From Yinghuangia sp051388915 (GTDB lineage: Bacteria; Actinomycetota; Actinomycetes; Streptomycetales; Streptomycetaceae), in the NCBI RefSeq assembly GCF_051388915.1, contig NZ_JBPKBH010000018.1:62001-126000 (forward strand): DNA of 64,000 nt. Reading direction: 5' to 3'. Both the position numbers and the translations under genes were made by a program. Below are positions 1 to 8,391 of the stretch, one piece after another. A model generated the notes under the pieces. That model saw nothing but the letters and a program-made list of their open reading frames with translations. It did not search any database and had not been told where the DNA came from. Every line of letters begins with the position of its first letter. Position 1 is the first letter of the stretch.

Positions 1-1886
1 ACCAGGCCGCCGGGGAAGTACAGCAGCAGGATCAGCAGGCCGAGGCTGGAGGCGAGCAGTGGGACGAGGTCGTTGCCGGGGAAGACGGCGGGCAGACCGA
101 TGACCCACAGGGCGCCGAGCACCGGTCCGGACGTGGACCCGAGTCCGCCGATGACGACGACGGACACGAGCATGAGGGAGTCCTCGCTGCGGAAGTAGGC
201 GTCGCCGTACGGCACGGTCTGCAACGCGCCGGCCAGTAGCGCCCCGCCGAGTCCGGCGATCCCTCCGGCCAGTGCGAACGCCCGCAGCTTCACCCGGGTG
301 GCCTGCACGGTGTATGCCGCGGCGGTGGCCGGGTTGTCGCGGACGCCGATGGTGGTGCGGCCGACTCCGGTGCGCCGCAGGCGGCCGGTGACGGCGAGGA
401 CGGCCACCAGGACGACGAGGACGACGTAGTAGTAGGAGCGCTGCGAGGTCACGTCGATGCCGAAGACGTCGGTGCGCGGGAACGACGCGGTGATCTGGGT
501 CGGGCTGTCGTGGAAGACGTCCTGGCGGTAGACCCATTGCTCGCAGGCGACCGCGAACGCGACGGTGCTGACCGCGAGGAGCAGTCCGCGCACCCGCAGT
601 GCGCCGGCGCCGATGACTGCGGCGAGTAGCGCGGTCAGCAGCGCGGCGGCGGCGACTGCGGTGGGGAAGGTCAGGCGCTCGACGACGAGCACCTTGTTGT
701 TGCCGATCTCCAGGCGCAGGCCGCGGTTGAGCGATGCGGCGGTGAGGGCCCCGATGCCCGCGAAGGCCATTTGTCCGAGGGAGAGTTGCCCGGCCCAGCC
801 GGTGAGCACGGTGACCGAGGCGGCGCAGATGGCGTAGGCGATGATGGTCGTGTAGAGCAGGTGCCGCGAGGGCTGGGTGACGATCAGCGGGACGACGACG
901 GCGACGAGCAACAGGCCGGTCAGGGCGAAGCGTTCGAGGTTGCGCACCCACCACAGGCCGCGCAGCCGATCGGGCACGGGTCGCACCTTCGGTGCGAACG
1001 AGAAAGCGCCGCTGTCCGCGGACTTGTCGCGGCCGACGGTGAACACCGCGGCCAGCACAAGCCCGAAAACAACGATGTCGGTCAGACCGGGCTCGTCGAG
1101 CCAGTTGAACTGCACGACGGATTCCAGCAGTCCGAGCCCGACTCCGGCGACCAGTGCCACCCGGAAGGACGTCATGCGGGCGATCACCGCCGCGGCGAGT
1201 GCCCGCATCAGGGTGGTCATGCCGAGGACCGCGGGCGAGGTGACCGAGCCGTTGCGGGCGGAGATGAGGATCAGGCAGACCGTGCCGATGAGTCCGGCGA
1301 CCGCCCATACGACGGTGGAGACCACCTTGGGACTGATGCCGTTCAGGCGTGCCAGCTCCGGGTTGTCGGCCGACGCGGTGACCGTCTTGCCGAGCACGGT
1401 GCGCCCGAGGAACCAGCCGAGGGCCGCCGCGGCGAGCGGCACCACGATCAGCACCGCGAGCTGTGTCGCGGTCATCTCCACCCCGGCCGGGTGCCACTTG
1501 GCCGTCGACCAGACCGGGTACGAGCGCGCCCCGTCCACCTCCGGGTACGACGCCACGATCACCAGAGCGAGTTGGGCGACGCCGATGGTGGCGACCAGCA
1601 GGATCACCCGCGGCGCGGTGAACAGGCGGCGTACGACGACGAGGTCGACGATCGCGCCGAACGCCGAGCCGGCCGCGAGCGACAGGAACAGGGCGATCCA
1701 GAACGGGACGTTGTAGCGGACCGCGAGGAGCGCGAACAGTGCGGAGCCGACCAGGCCGATGTTGGCGACCGCGAAGTTGATGACGCGGGTGGAGCGGTGG
1801 ACGAGCACGATGCCCATGGCGAGCAGGCCGACGACCAGGCCGTTGACGACCCCGTCGAACGCCAGCTGGCGGGTGAGTTCGATCAT
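1..1886 (-). CDS. Branched-chain-amino-acid-type ABC permease, LivH-LivM fusion (3' end off window)
   Basis: This is the membrane permease of a HAAT-family ABC importer, with the LivH and LivM halves in one chain. Reading from ATG at 1886, the frame stays open for 628 codons to the window edge. Residues about 1-290 are LivH-like and begin MIELTRQLAFDGVVNGL. A charged linker follows near residue 290. The LivM-like half carries the typical GQLSLGQMAFAGIGA stretch near residue 365 and hydrophobic segments up to the edge, where LLILLLYFPGGL resembles a LivM end. The start lies one base after the stop of the upstream MFS-LivF gene, so the two are translationally coupled. A fused LivG ATPase may follow beyond the edge, because no LivG is seen in the window. 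HAAT importers carry amino acids, urea or aromatic acids. Here the linkage to sulfatases suggests a sulfated organic substrate, which is inference. Confidence 0.88.
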   Translation of the reverse strand, partial: MIELTRQLAFDGVVNGLVVGLLAMGIVLVHRSTRVINFAVANIGLVGSALFALLAVRYNVPFWIALFLSLAAGSAFGAIVDLVVVRRLFTAPRVILLVATIGVAQLALVIVASYPEVDGARSYPVWSTAKWHPAGVEMTATQLAVLIVVPLAAAALGWFLGRTVLGKTVTASADNPELARLNGISPKVVSTVVWAVAGLIGTVCLILISARNGSVTSPAVLGMTTLMRALAAAVIARMTSFRVALVAGVGLGLLESVVQFNWLDEPGLTDIVVFGLVLAAVFTVGRDKSADSGAFSFAPKVRPVPDRLRGLWWVRNLERFALTGLLLVAVVVPLIVTQPSRHLLYTTIIAYAICAASVTVLTGWAGQLSLGQMAFAGIGALTAASLNRGLRLEIGNNKVLVVERLTFPTAVAAAALLTALLAAVIGAGALRVRGLLLAVSTVAFAVACEQWVYRQDVFHDSPTQITASFPRTDVFGIDVTSQRSYYYVVLVVLVAVLAVTGRLRRTGVGRTTIGVRDNPATAAAYTVQATRVKLRAFALAGGIAGLGGALLAGALQTVPYGDAYFRSEDSLMLVSVVVIGGLGSTSGPVLGALWVIGLPAVFPGNDLVPLLASSLGLLILLLYFPGGL

Positions 1887-1887
1887 G

Positions 1888-4176
1888 TCAACCGCCGTCC
1901 TTGCCGAGGAAGACCGCACGCGCGAGGTCGTCGCGTTCGGCGAGTTCGCGGGCGTCGCCGGTGAATCGGACCTGCCCCTTCTCCAGGAACACCGCCCGGT
2001 CCGCGATCGCCAGGGCCACGTTCAGGGACTGCTCGACGATGACCATCGTCAGCCCGTCGGCCTTCAGGCGCTCCACGATCGCGAGCAGGTCCTGCACGAC
2101 CACCGGCGCCAGCCCGAGCGACAGTTCGTCGATGAGCAGAACCTCGGGGTCGTGCATGAGGACCATGGCCAGGGCGAGTTGCTGCTGCTGTCCGCCGGAC
2201 ATCGAGCTGGCACGCTGCCCGAGGCGGGCGGCGAGGTCGGGGAACACGTCGAGGACGTAGGCGAGTCGCGCGTCCCGGTGGGCCTTGTCGCGGTCGCGGA
2301 GCTGGAACGCGGCCATGTCGAGGTTCTCGCGCACGGTCATGGCCGGGAAGACGCCTTTGCCGCCCGGGAGCAGTCGGATGCCGTGCCGACCGCGCTGTTC
2401 GGGGGCCACGTAGGTGATGGTCTGCCCGTTGAGCCGGACCACGCCGCGGGACGGTGTGCCGAGACCGCAGATCGCCTTGAGGATGGTCGACTTGCCCGCG
2501 CCGTTGGTGCCCAACAAGGCGAGCGTCTCACCGCGGCGCACCTCGAAGCCGACGTCGAACAGCACTTGCACGTTGCCGTATTCGAAGTCGACGTTGTGGA
2601 CCTGGAGCACCGGGACGTCCTCGGGGGCGGTGTTCTGCCGGTCGCGCTCCGCCATTTCCTCACGCAGTTCGGCGACCACCCGGGACAGGTCGTGCTTGAT
2701 GAACGCGGAGCTGCGGATCAGCATCAAGCTGCCGACCAGCGTGGACGGTACGCCGATCACGAGCGCGGCGACGCGCGGGTCGTAGGAGTCGAGGATCAGT
2801 GCGGACAGCAGCGAGCCGCCGGTCGCGCCGATGAAGAAGATGTAGATGGCGGCGAGTGCGACGCCAAGACCGCGCAAGCGGTACGGCGACACCGACTGCA
2901 TGACCGGCCCGACCATCGCGAACGCGGACGACAGGAGGATCATCGGCAGCATGTGCGCGGCCACGAACAGCGGCGCGTTCGGCATCGCCCACTGGAGCGG
3001 CATCAGCGCCGCCACAGGCAGGATCAGCAGGCCGATCAGGCGAAGCGCCCGGGCCGGGTCGGTACGGTAGAGACGGTCGTAGCGGGGGCCGACGAAGGGC
3101 AGGACGAACAGGACACCGAGTCCGCCGAGGGTGCCGTACACGCCGCGCTCGAAGGTGTCGAGCCCGAAGTGGTCCTCCATCCACAGGTTGGTCAGGACCG
3201 GGCCGGTGAACAGGCCGAAGCCCATGGCGGCGAAGGCCATGACGACGGTCTTGGTGGTGCGGATCTTCATCAGGCGGGCGAACGCGGCCTCGACCGAGAT
3301 CGGCATGGGTTTCTCGGTGACCAGGACTTCGCCGAGCACGGCCTTCATCTCGTTCTGCCCGCGCGGGGGTTCGGGGAGCCGGAAGGCGAACAGCGCGACG
3401 ATCGCGGTGGGGACGGCGAGGATGAAGAACGCCCATCGCCACCCCGCGTCGCCGCCTGCCAGGGTCGCGATCCCGCCGACGGCGAGGGGACTGAGGGCAG
3501 CGGCGATTCGGCCGGCCATGCCGTTGGTCGCGGCGAGTCGGCCGCGTACCCCGATCGGGTAGGTGTCGGCGTTCAAGGACCCGTTGACCGGCATGTTGCT
3601 GGACTTGGCGACGCCGACGCCGAGTCGGGCCAGGAACATCAGGAACACGTTCGCGGCCAGGCCGCACGCGACCATGAAGGAGGAGAACGCCAGACCGGCC
3701 CATCCGGCGACGCGTCCGCGGCGACAGCGGTCGGCGAGCCAGCCCATCGGCAGGGCCCCGAGCACGATGAACGCGCCGGAGGCCGCGGAGAGGAACACGA
3801 TGGCGCCGTCGCTCATCCCGAAGGTGTCGCGGATGTCCGGGGCGAGCACGCCCAGGGTGGCCATCTCCAGCTCGTCGAACGCCGACAGCAGGGTCAGCGT
3901 CACGAACGTGGCGGCACCGCCCGCGGCCAGGCCTTCGCGGAGCGACAGACTCTGCCCGCCGACGCCGGGGAGGACGTCGTCGGCGAAGAGCACGTCGCGT
4001 TCCGCTTCCGCCTGCCGGGCCCGCTCGGCTTCGGCCTCGACCAGGCTCGCGGCCAGGCCGCCCGCGGCCGAACCGCCGGTGGGCGGGTCCGCGGGTGTAC
4101 TCGGGAGAGGGGTTTCTCCCGCCCCCGCCCCCGCCTCCGCCGAGGACGGCGGGACGGTCCCGCCCGTCGCGGTCAT
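1888..4176 (-). CDS. MFS transporter fused to a LivF-type ABC ATPase
   Basis: This 762-residue protein joins two transport families. Residues about 85-510 form a major-facilitator domain with many hydrophobic helices and the loop GWLADRCRRGRV, an MFS A-motif-like sequence. Residues about 527-760 form an ABC ATPase of the LivF class, with Walker A GTNGAGKS near 555, signature MSGGQQQQ near 658 and Walker B VLLIDELSLG near 675. All ATPase motifs look intact. The first 80 residues are a Pro/Ala/Glu-rich cytoplasmic extension. It ends one base before the LivHM permease gene, so its ATPase half probably energises that permease. Whether the MFS half moves the same substrate, exports a product such as sulfate, or is regulatory cannot be told from sequence. 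No frameshift or stop separates the halves. Confidence 0.9.
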   Translation of the reverse strand: MTATGGTVPPSSAEAGAGAGETPLPSTPADPPTGGSAAGGLAASLVEAEAERARQAEAERDVLFADDVLPGVGGQSLSLREGLAAGGAATFVTLTLLSAFDELEMATLGVLAPDIRDTFGMSDGAIVFLSAASGAFIVLGALPMGWLADRCRRGRVAGWAGLAFSSFMVACGLAANVFLMFLARLGVGVAKSSNMPVNGSLNADTYPIGVRGRLAATNGMAGRIAAALSPLAVGGIATLAGGDAGWRWAFFILAVPTAIVALFAFRLPEPPRGQNEMKAVLGEVLVTEKPMPISVEAAFARLMKIRTTKTVVMAFAAMGFGLFTGPVLTNLWMEDHFGLDTFERGVYGTLGGLGVLFVLPFVGPRYDRLYRTDPARALRLIGLLILPVAALMPLQWAMPNAPLFVAAHMLPMILLSSAFAMVGPVMQSVSPYRLRGLGVALAAIYIFFIGATGGSLLSALILDSYDPRVAALVIGVPSTLVGSLMLIRSSAFIKHDLSRVVAELREEMAERDRQNTAPEDVPVLQVHNVDFEYGNVQVLFDVGFEVRRGETLALLGTNGAGKSTILKAICGLGTPSRGVVRLNGQTITYVAPEQRGRHGIRLLPGGKGVFPAMTVRENLDMAAFQLRDRDKAHRDARLAYVLDVFPDLAARLGQRASSMSGGQQQQLALAMVLMHDPEVLLIDELSLGLAPVVVQDLLAIVERLKADGLTMVIVEQSLNVALAIADRAVFLEKGQVRFTGDARELAERDDLARAVFLGKDGG

Positions 4177-4417
4177 CGGCCGGCCTCGGCCGGTGGCGGG
4201 AAACTTGAGGAAATCAGCATTGGCACTCCCAGACAGGGGTCAGCGGGCCCGTCGCCCCGTCACGGCACCCTGGGCCGACTCGCTCCGAGGTGTCTGTACG
4301 GCACCCTGGCGAGCACTGATCAGCGCACGTCTACCTAGATGCGCAAGAATGTATGGCCAGAGTGGTGTGAGCTGGTTCAGGTGTCAAGAGCACTAAGTTT
4401 TCGAGATCGACATCGTT

Positions 4418-4440
4418 GTTTAACTTCCTGGGTACCTAGT
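4418..4440 (-). promoter_or_regulatory. Candidate operator/promoter region before the MFS-LivF gene
   Basis: The 352-base gap 4177-4528 has no gene. On the minus strand it contains CCCAGGAAGTTAA, close to two sites in the sulfatase/binding-protein intergenic region (8258-8282 and 8319-8343). About 35-60 bases further toward the gene lies TTGACA followed after 17 bases by CACTCT, a possible sigma-70-type promoter. The shared motif suggests one regulator acts on both transcription units. This is inferred from visual alignment only. Confidence 0.4.
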
Positions 4441-4528
4441 CAGCTTCTGATGACCATCCCGCGGTCCGGCCCCGCGGCTCCTTCGGAGGGCGTTCGCCGG
4501 GGCTCCCCGGCCGTCCGCGTGCACCGCG

Positions 4529-6388
4529 CTACTGTCCCCCGGGCCCTCCCGCGAGTTGCCCGCCGATCTGGTCCTTGAACTTGTCGGGCACCGAGCGCAG
4601 CATTGCTTCCCAGTCGAACACCACCGTCTCGGGCGTGTACGTCCCATCGATCCCGAACAGCAGGCGGCGGGCGAGGTTGCCGAGGTACTCGCCGCCCTGC
4701 TCCGCGGCACGCGCCACCGTGTCCCGGAAAGGCCGCGCCCCGTCCGGCCCCAGCGCGGCCAACGCGGTGAGGGCCTGGAGCCGCACCGACGCCGAATGCT
4801 CCGGCCACGTCAACTCGGCGAGCCACCCCGCGGCTTCGGTGTCGTCGAAGTGGCGGGCGAGCGCCTCGGCGCAGGGTATGCGGACGTGCGGATCGGGGTC
4901 GCCTGTGGCCGTCGTGCGCAGGTACCGCACGGACTCGGCCGCCTTCGCGCCGAGCGCCAGCACCCCGACAGCGGCCCACCGGCGCACGGTGGCGTCGTCG
5001 TCCGAGAGCGCGGCAAGGAACACCGGGAGGTCGTCGGCGTTGCGGTGGGCAATGCGGTCGGCGACGTCGAGGACACCGTCGAGCGGGTAGGCCCCCGGGG
5101 CGCGGCTCGCCTCGTAGCCTTCGTGCGGGGAGCCCTCGGGGAGGAACCCGTTGTCGTGGACGGCGAGCATGTGCGCCCGCAGCGCCTCGTCCAGACGGCG
5201 TTCGACGTCCGCGTACGCGGGGTCCCCGGCCAGATTGCGGATCTGGTCGGGGTCGGCGGCGGTGTCGTACAGCTCCACGCCGGGCTTCTCGTGCCAGAAC
5301 GCGTCCTGTACGCCGTCGAGTTCGCCGCGCAGATGGGCCGCCTCCCAGGCCTGGTAGCCCTTGGCGAGCCACGCGAACGCCTGGTGCAGGCCGTAGGGCC
5401 GGTGCGGTTCGTAGTTGCGGATGTAGCGGTAGCGGGCGTCGCGCACGGTACGCACCATGTCGTTGCGCGCGTCCATGCGGTTGCGCATGCCGAACGCCAG
5501 CTCGCGGTCGGCATCGAATTCGGCGTCGGCCAGGCTGGTGCCCTGCATGTGCGAGGGCACTTCGCCCCCTGCGAGGTCGATCAAGGTGGGCGGGATGCGG
5601 ATGGTCCCCACCGGCGCGTCGATGCGTGTGCCGGGGGCCGGGAACAGGTGCGCCCACCGCGGCGGTGCGGCGATGATCAGCGGGACGTGCAGGCCCTCGT
5701 CGTAGCACCACCGCTTGGACCGGGGGGTGACCCCGCCATGGTCGGACGTGTGGATGACGATCGTGTCGTCCAGCAGGCCGTCCGCGGCGAGTTGCGCCAG
5801 CAGTACGCCGACCGCCGCGTCCATCTCCGCGATCTTGCGGTAGTAGTGCGCGAAGTCGGCACGGATGTCGGGGGTGTCGGGGAGGTACGCGGGCAGCCGT
5901 ACCGCGCCGGGGTCGACGATGAACTCGTCCCGCCCGAACACGCTGCTCTCGTGCGTGCCGTCGATGTTGAACACGGCCAGGAACCGGGCCCCTTCGGGGC
6001 GGTCGCGCCAGTGCGCGGTGGGGGAGCAGGCGTCCCAGATCGCATGCGGGTCGACGTCGCAGTTGTAGTCGGTTTTGGCGTTGTTGGTGCAGTGGTAGCC
6101 GAGCTTGCGCAGGGCTTCGGGGTAGGTGGCCATCCACGCGGGGTGGTGCGCGTTGGCGCGCATGTGGTGCGCGGGGCCGTTGCTCTCCGGCGAGACGCCG
6201 GTGAGCATCGCGTAACGCGAGGGCGCGCAGACCGGAGCGGCGGAGTAGGCGTGCTCGAAGAGCGTGCCGCGGGCGGCCAGGCCGTCCAGGTTCGGTGTGG
6301 TCGCGAGCGGGTCGCCGTAGCAGCCGAAGCGGGGCGGGCAGTCCTCGCTGACGGTCCACAGGATGTTGGGGCGTACGGTGCGGGTCAT
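4529..6388 (-). CDS. Sulfatase with C-terminal HEAT-like region (cytoplasmic)
   Basis: This 619-residue alkaline-phosphatase-superfamily sulfatase would hydrolyse sulfate esters. It begins MTRTVRPNILWTVSEDCPP, where the metal-binding acidic residue of the fold is expected. It carries the formylglycine site C54-A-P-S-R58, and DHGG near the middle supplies further metal ligands. Residues about 480-590 show repeated helical pairs resembling HEAT repeats, as in some multidomain sulfatases. No signal peptide is visible, so it should act in the cytoplasm. ATG at 6388 overlaps the stop of the upstream sulfatase (ATGA), showing an operon. The Cys-type motif needs an FGE, and one is encoded on the divergent arm at 9781. 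Substrate is unknown. The frame stays open further upstream, but only by overlapping the other sulfatase. Confidence 0.92.
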   Translation of the reverse strand: MTRTVRPNILWTVSEDCPPRFGCYGDPLATTPNLDGLAARGTLFEHAYSAAPVCAPSRYAMLTGVSPESNGPAHHMRANAHHPAWMATYPEALRKLGYHCTNNAKTDYNCDVDPHAIWDACSPTAHWRDRPEGARFLAVFNIDGTHESSVFGRDEFIVDPGAVRLPAYLPDTPDIRADFAHYYRKIAEMDAAVGVLLAQLAADGLLDDTIVIHTSDHGGVTPRSKRWCYDEGLHVPLIIAAPPRWAHLFPAPGTRIDAPVGTIRIPPTLIDLAGGEVPSHMQGTSLADAEFDADRELAFGMRNRMDARNDMVRTVRDARYRYIRNYEPHRPYGLHQAFAWLAKGYQAWEAAHLRGELDGVQDAFWHEKPGVELYDTAADPDQIRNLAGDPAYADVERRLDEALRAHMLAVHDNGFLPEGSPHEGYEASRAPGAYPLDGVLDVADRIAHRNADDLPVFLAALSDDDATVRRWAAVGVLALGAKAAESVRYLRTTATGDPDPHVRIPCAEALARHFDDTEAAGWLAELTWPEHSASVRLQALTALAALGPDGARPFRDTVARAAEQGGEYLGNLARRLLFGIDGTYTPETVVFDWEAMLRSVPDKFKDQIGGQLAGGPGGQ

Positions 6389-8208
6389 ACGGCCGCTCCG
6401 GAAGCCGGGACCGCCGGGCCGGGGCCGAGTGCGTCGAGCGCGGCCGAAACCGCACGGACCACGTCGGCGGACAGCAGTCCGGAAGCGAGAGAGGAGAGTT
6501 GCACGAGCGACAGGTCGCCGACCATGCGGCTCAGGCTGCCGTCGGCAAGGCGTTCGAGCCCGAGGTCCTTGAGTGCCTGGACGGCAGCTTCGTCGGCGAA
6601 CAGCTCGCGTATGGGGGCGTTCACGGTGCGCGGGCCGTCGGGGAATTCCGCGGGGTCGAGCGGTGCGGCGGCCTCGGCGGCCTCGACCTGCGCGCGCTGG
6701 ACCCGGGCGAGGAGGTGGTCCGCCGTGGCCGGCCCGCTCACGGGCAGGCCGAGGCGTTCGTACTGCTCGGCCGGGGCGTCGGAGGCGCGCATGACGTCCA
6801 ACAGCAGGCCGGTCATGCGCAGTTCGAGGTCGTCGTCGACGAGCGGCGTCTCCTGCCCCGGATCCTCGGCGAGGTCGAAGAGGAGGGTCCCGAACGGGGC
6901 CGGGGAGATGGCGAAGCCGGGGACCTTGAGCACCGGCGCGCCCTTGGTGAAGGCGTGCGTGCCGCCGGGGAGCAGTTCGGCGGACTTCAGTTCGCCCGGG
7001 GTGAACCGCGCGGCCATCCGGGTGGGCATGAGGGTCAGCTCGGACAGCGGGGTGTTGGCGGCGTCCACGCAGGCGCGCATGTAGACGTACCGGCCGTCGG
7101 TGACCGAGACGTGGCCGCCGAACGCGCCGAAGATGCCGGCCTCGCGGACCTGGGTGTCGTCGGCGACGGTGCGCCGCAGTGGCACGCCCGTCATGTCGGG
7201 AGTGCGGTCGACGCCGAAGAACTCCAGCAGCGTGGGTGCGAAGTCGATCGTCTGCACAAGGGAGTTGCGGCGTTCGCCGGCGACGCGGCTGCGCGGGTCC
7301 CAGACGAACAGCGGGGTGTGGATGGTCTCGTCGTACCAGGGCTGGACGTTCTTGCCCCACCAACCGCGCTCCCCGAGGAGGAAGCCGTGGTCCGTGCAGA
7401 CGATGAGCATCGTGTCGTCCCACATACCGTGGGCGTCCATGGCGTCGAGGACGCGGCCGAGGTTGCGGTCGCACATGCTGAGCAGTGCGGCGTACTCGTA
7501 GCGGACATGCTCGACCTGTTCGGGGGTTTCGCGGACCATGCGGTAGTCGGGCCAGTCGTACTGCGGGCCGTCGTAGTCGCGCTTGTAGAGGTCCTTGTAG
7601 TGCTGCTGGGTGAAGAACGGTTCGTGTGGGTCGAAGGTCTCGATTTGCAGGAACCAGTTGTCCTCGGCGTGGTTGGTCTCGATGAACTCCAGCCCCGCGT
7701 CGAACGTCCGTGACTGCGGCTGGTCTTCCTCACGCGTCATGTGTCCGCGGTTGACCCAGTCCTGGCGCCACTTCTCGCCGCGCATCGTCTTGAGCGACTC
7801 GGCGGGGTACTCGGGGTCGGCGACATGGCCCTTCCACGCGTCGCCCTCCTGACCGCGGAAGAACTCGTAGGTGCGGAACCGGTTGTGGTACGTCGCCCCG
7901 CCGTCCTCCCAGTAGTGCTGATGGTCCGTCACCAGGTGCGTGTACACGCCCGCGTCGGTCAGCATCTCCGGGCAGGAGTCGTCGAACGGCTCCAGCGGAC
8001 CCCAGCTGCGGTGCAGGAAGTTGTGCCGCCCGGTGTGCAGCTCCCGGCGCGCGGGCATGCACGGCATGCTCCCCGCGTAGCAGTTCTCGAAGACCGCGGT
8101 GCGCTCCGCCAGCCGCGCGAAGTTCGGCGCGTGCACCCAGTCAGGCGCCCCGTACGGGGGCAGGTACTTCCGGATGAGGGTGTCGTACATGACCATGACG
8201 GCTTTCAC
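6385..8208 (-). CDS. Sulfatase, C-x-P-A-R variant
   Basis: This 607-residue sulfatase starts the minus-strand arm. It begins MKAVMVMYDTLIRKYLPPYG and carries C50-M-P-A-R54, so the usual Ser of the C-x-P-S-R formylglycine motif is Ala. C-x-P-A-R is tolerated by FGE, which reads mainly Cys, Pro and Arg. Further fold motifs include TDHGFLLGERG in the middle. There is no signal peptide. Its stop overlaps the next sulfatase start by ATGA. It shares a 183-base divergent promoter region with the binding-protein gene at 8392. The N-terminal metal site reads MYDTL rather than the usual D-D pair, so activity should be checked. Its differences from the neighbouring sulfatase suggest the two act on different positions of one substrate. 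Confidence 0.92.
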   Translation of the reverse strand: MKAVMVMYDTLIRKYLPPYGAPDWVHAPNFARLAERTAVFENCYAGSMPCMPARRELHTGRHNFLHRSWGPLEPFDDSCPEMLTDAGVYTHLVTDHQHYWEDGGATYHNRFRTYEFFRGQEGDAWKGHVADPEYPAESLKTMRGEKWRQDWVNRGHMTREEDQPQSRTFDAGLEFIETNHAEDNWFLQIETFDPHEPFFTQQHYKDLYKRDYDGPQYDWPDYRMVRETPEQVEHVRYEYAALLSMCDRNLGRVLDAMDAHGMWDDTMLIVCTDHGFLLGERGWWGKNVQPWYDETIHTPLFVWDPRSRVAGERRNSLVQTIDFAPTLLEFFGVDRTPDMTGVPLRRTVADDTQVREAGIFGAFGGHVSVTDGRYVYMRACVDAANTPLSELTLMPTRMAARFTPGELKSAELLPGGTHAFTKGAPVLKVPGFAISPAPFGTLLFDLAEDPGQETPLVDDDLELRMTGLLLDVMRASDAPAEQYERLGLPVSGPATADHLLARVQRAQVEAAEAAAPLDPAEFPDGPRTVNAPIRELFADEAAVQALKDLGLERLADGSLSRMVGDLSLVQLSSLASGLLSADVVRAVSAALDALGPGPAVPASGAAV

Positions 8209-8247
8209 ACGCTACTCCCGACCTCTTCTGGGCTTCGACTGCACTGA

Positions 8248-8343
8248 TATGTACGCTAGAACTTAACTCCCTGCAAGATCAGCCATTGACTTCAAGGCTT
8301 GCTGGTCACATCCTGAGGCAACTTAAGTTCCTGGGACGATAGT
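8248..8343. promoter_or_regulatory. Divergent regulatory region with repeated TTAA-centred sites
   Basis: The 183-base gap 8209-8391 separates the two arms of the sulfatase locus. On the plus strand, 8258-8282 contains ACTTAACTCCCTG and 8319-8343 contains ACTTAAGTTCCTGGG. The second includes the perfect palindrome AACTTAAGTT. A third related site lies at 4418-4440. The stretch 8248-8262 read on the minus strand, GTTCTAGCGTACATA, recurs with one change at 17130-17144 on the plus strand. These are probably operator or promoter elements of a locus regulator, which is not encoded in the visible window. Confidence 0.45.
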
Positions 8344-8391
8344 GGCGCACGGGGGCCCACGGGTTCCGACCAGCCGGGAGGTCTGTCGCCG

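Noticed and set aside
771..4338. Long plus-strand open frames opposite the transporter genes
   Set aside because: They are mirror frames of high-GC genes. They are rich in Arg, Asp, Gly and His, have no domain motifs, and the minus strand carries clear transporter sequence.
4556..7713. Long plus-strand open frames opposite the sulfatases
   Set aside because: Same reason: composition is typical of antisense frames, and the minus strand has C-x-P-x-R motifs and ATGA overlaps.
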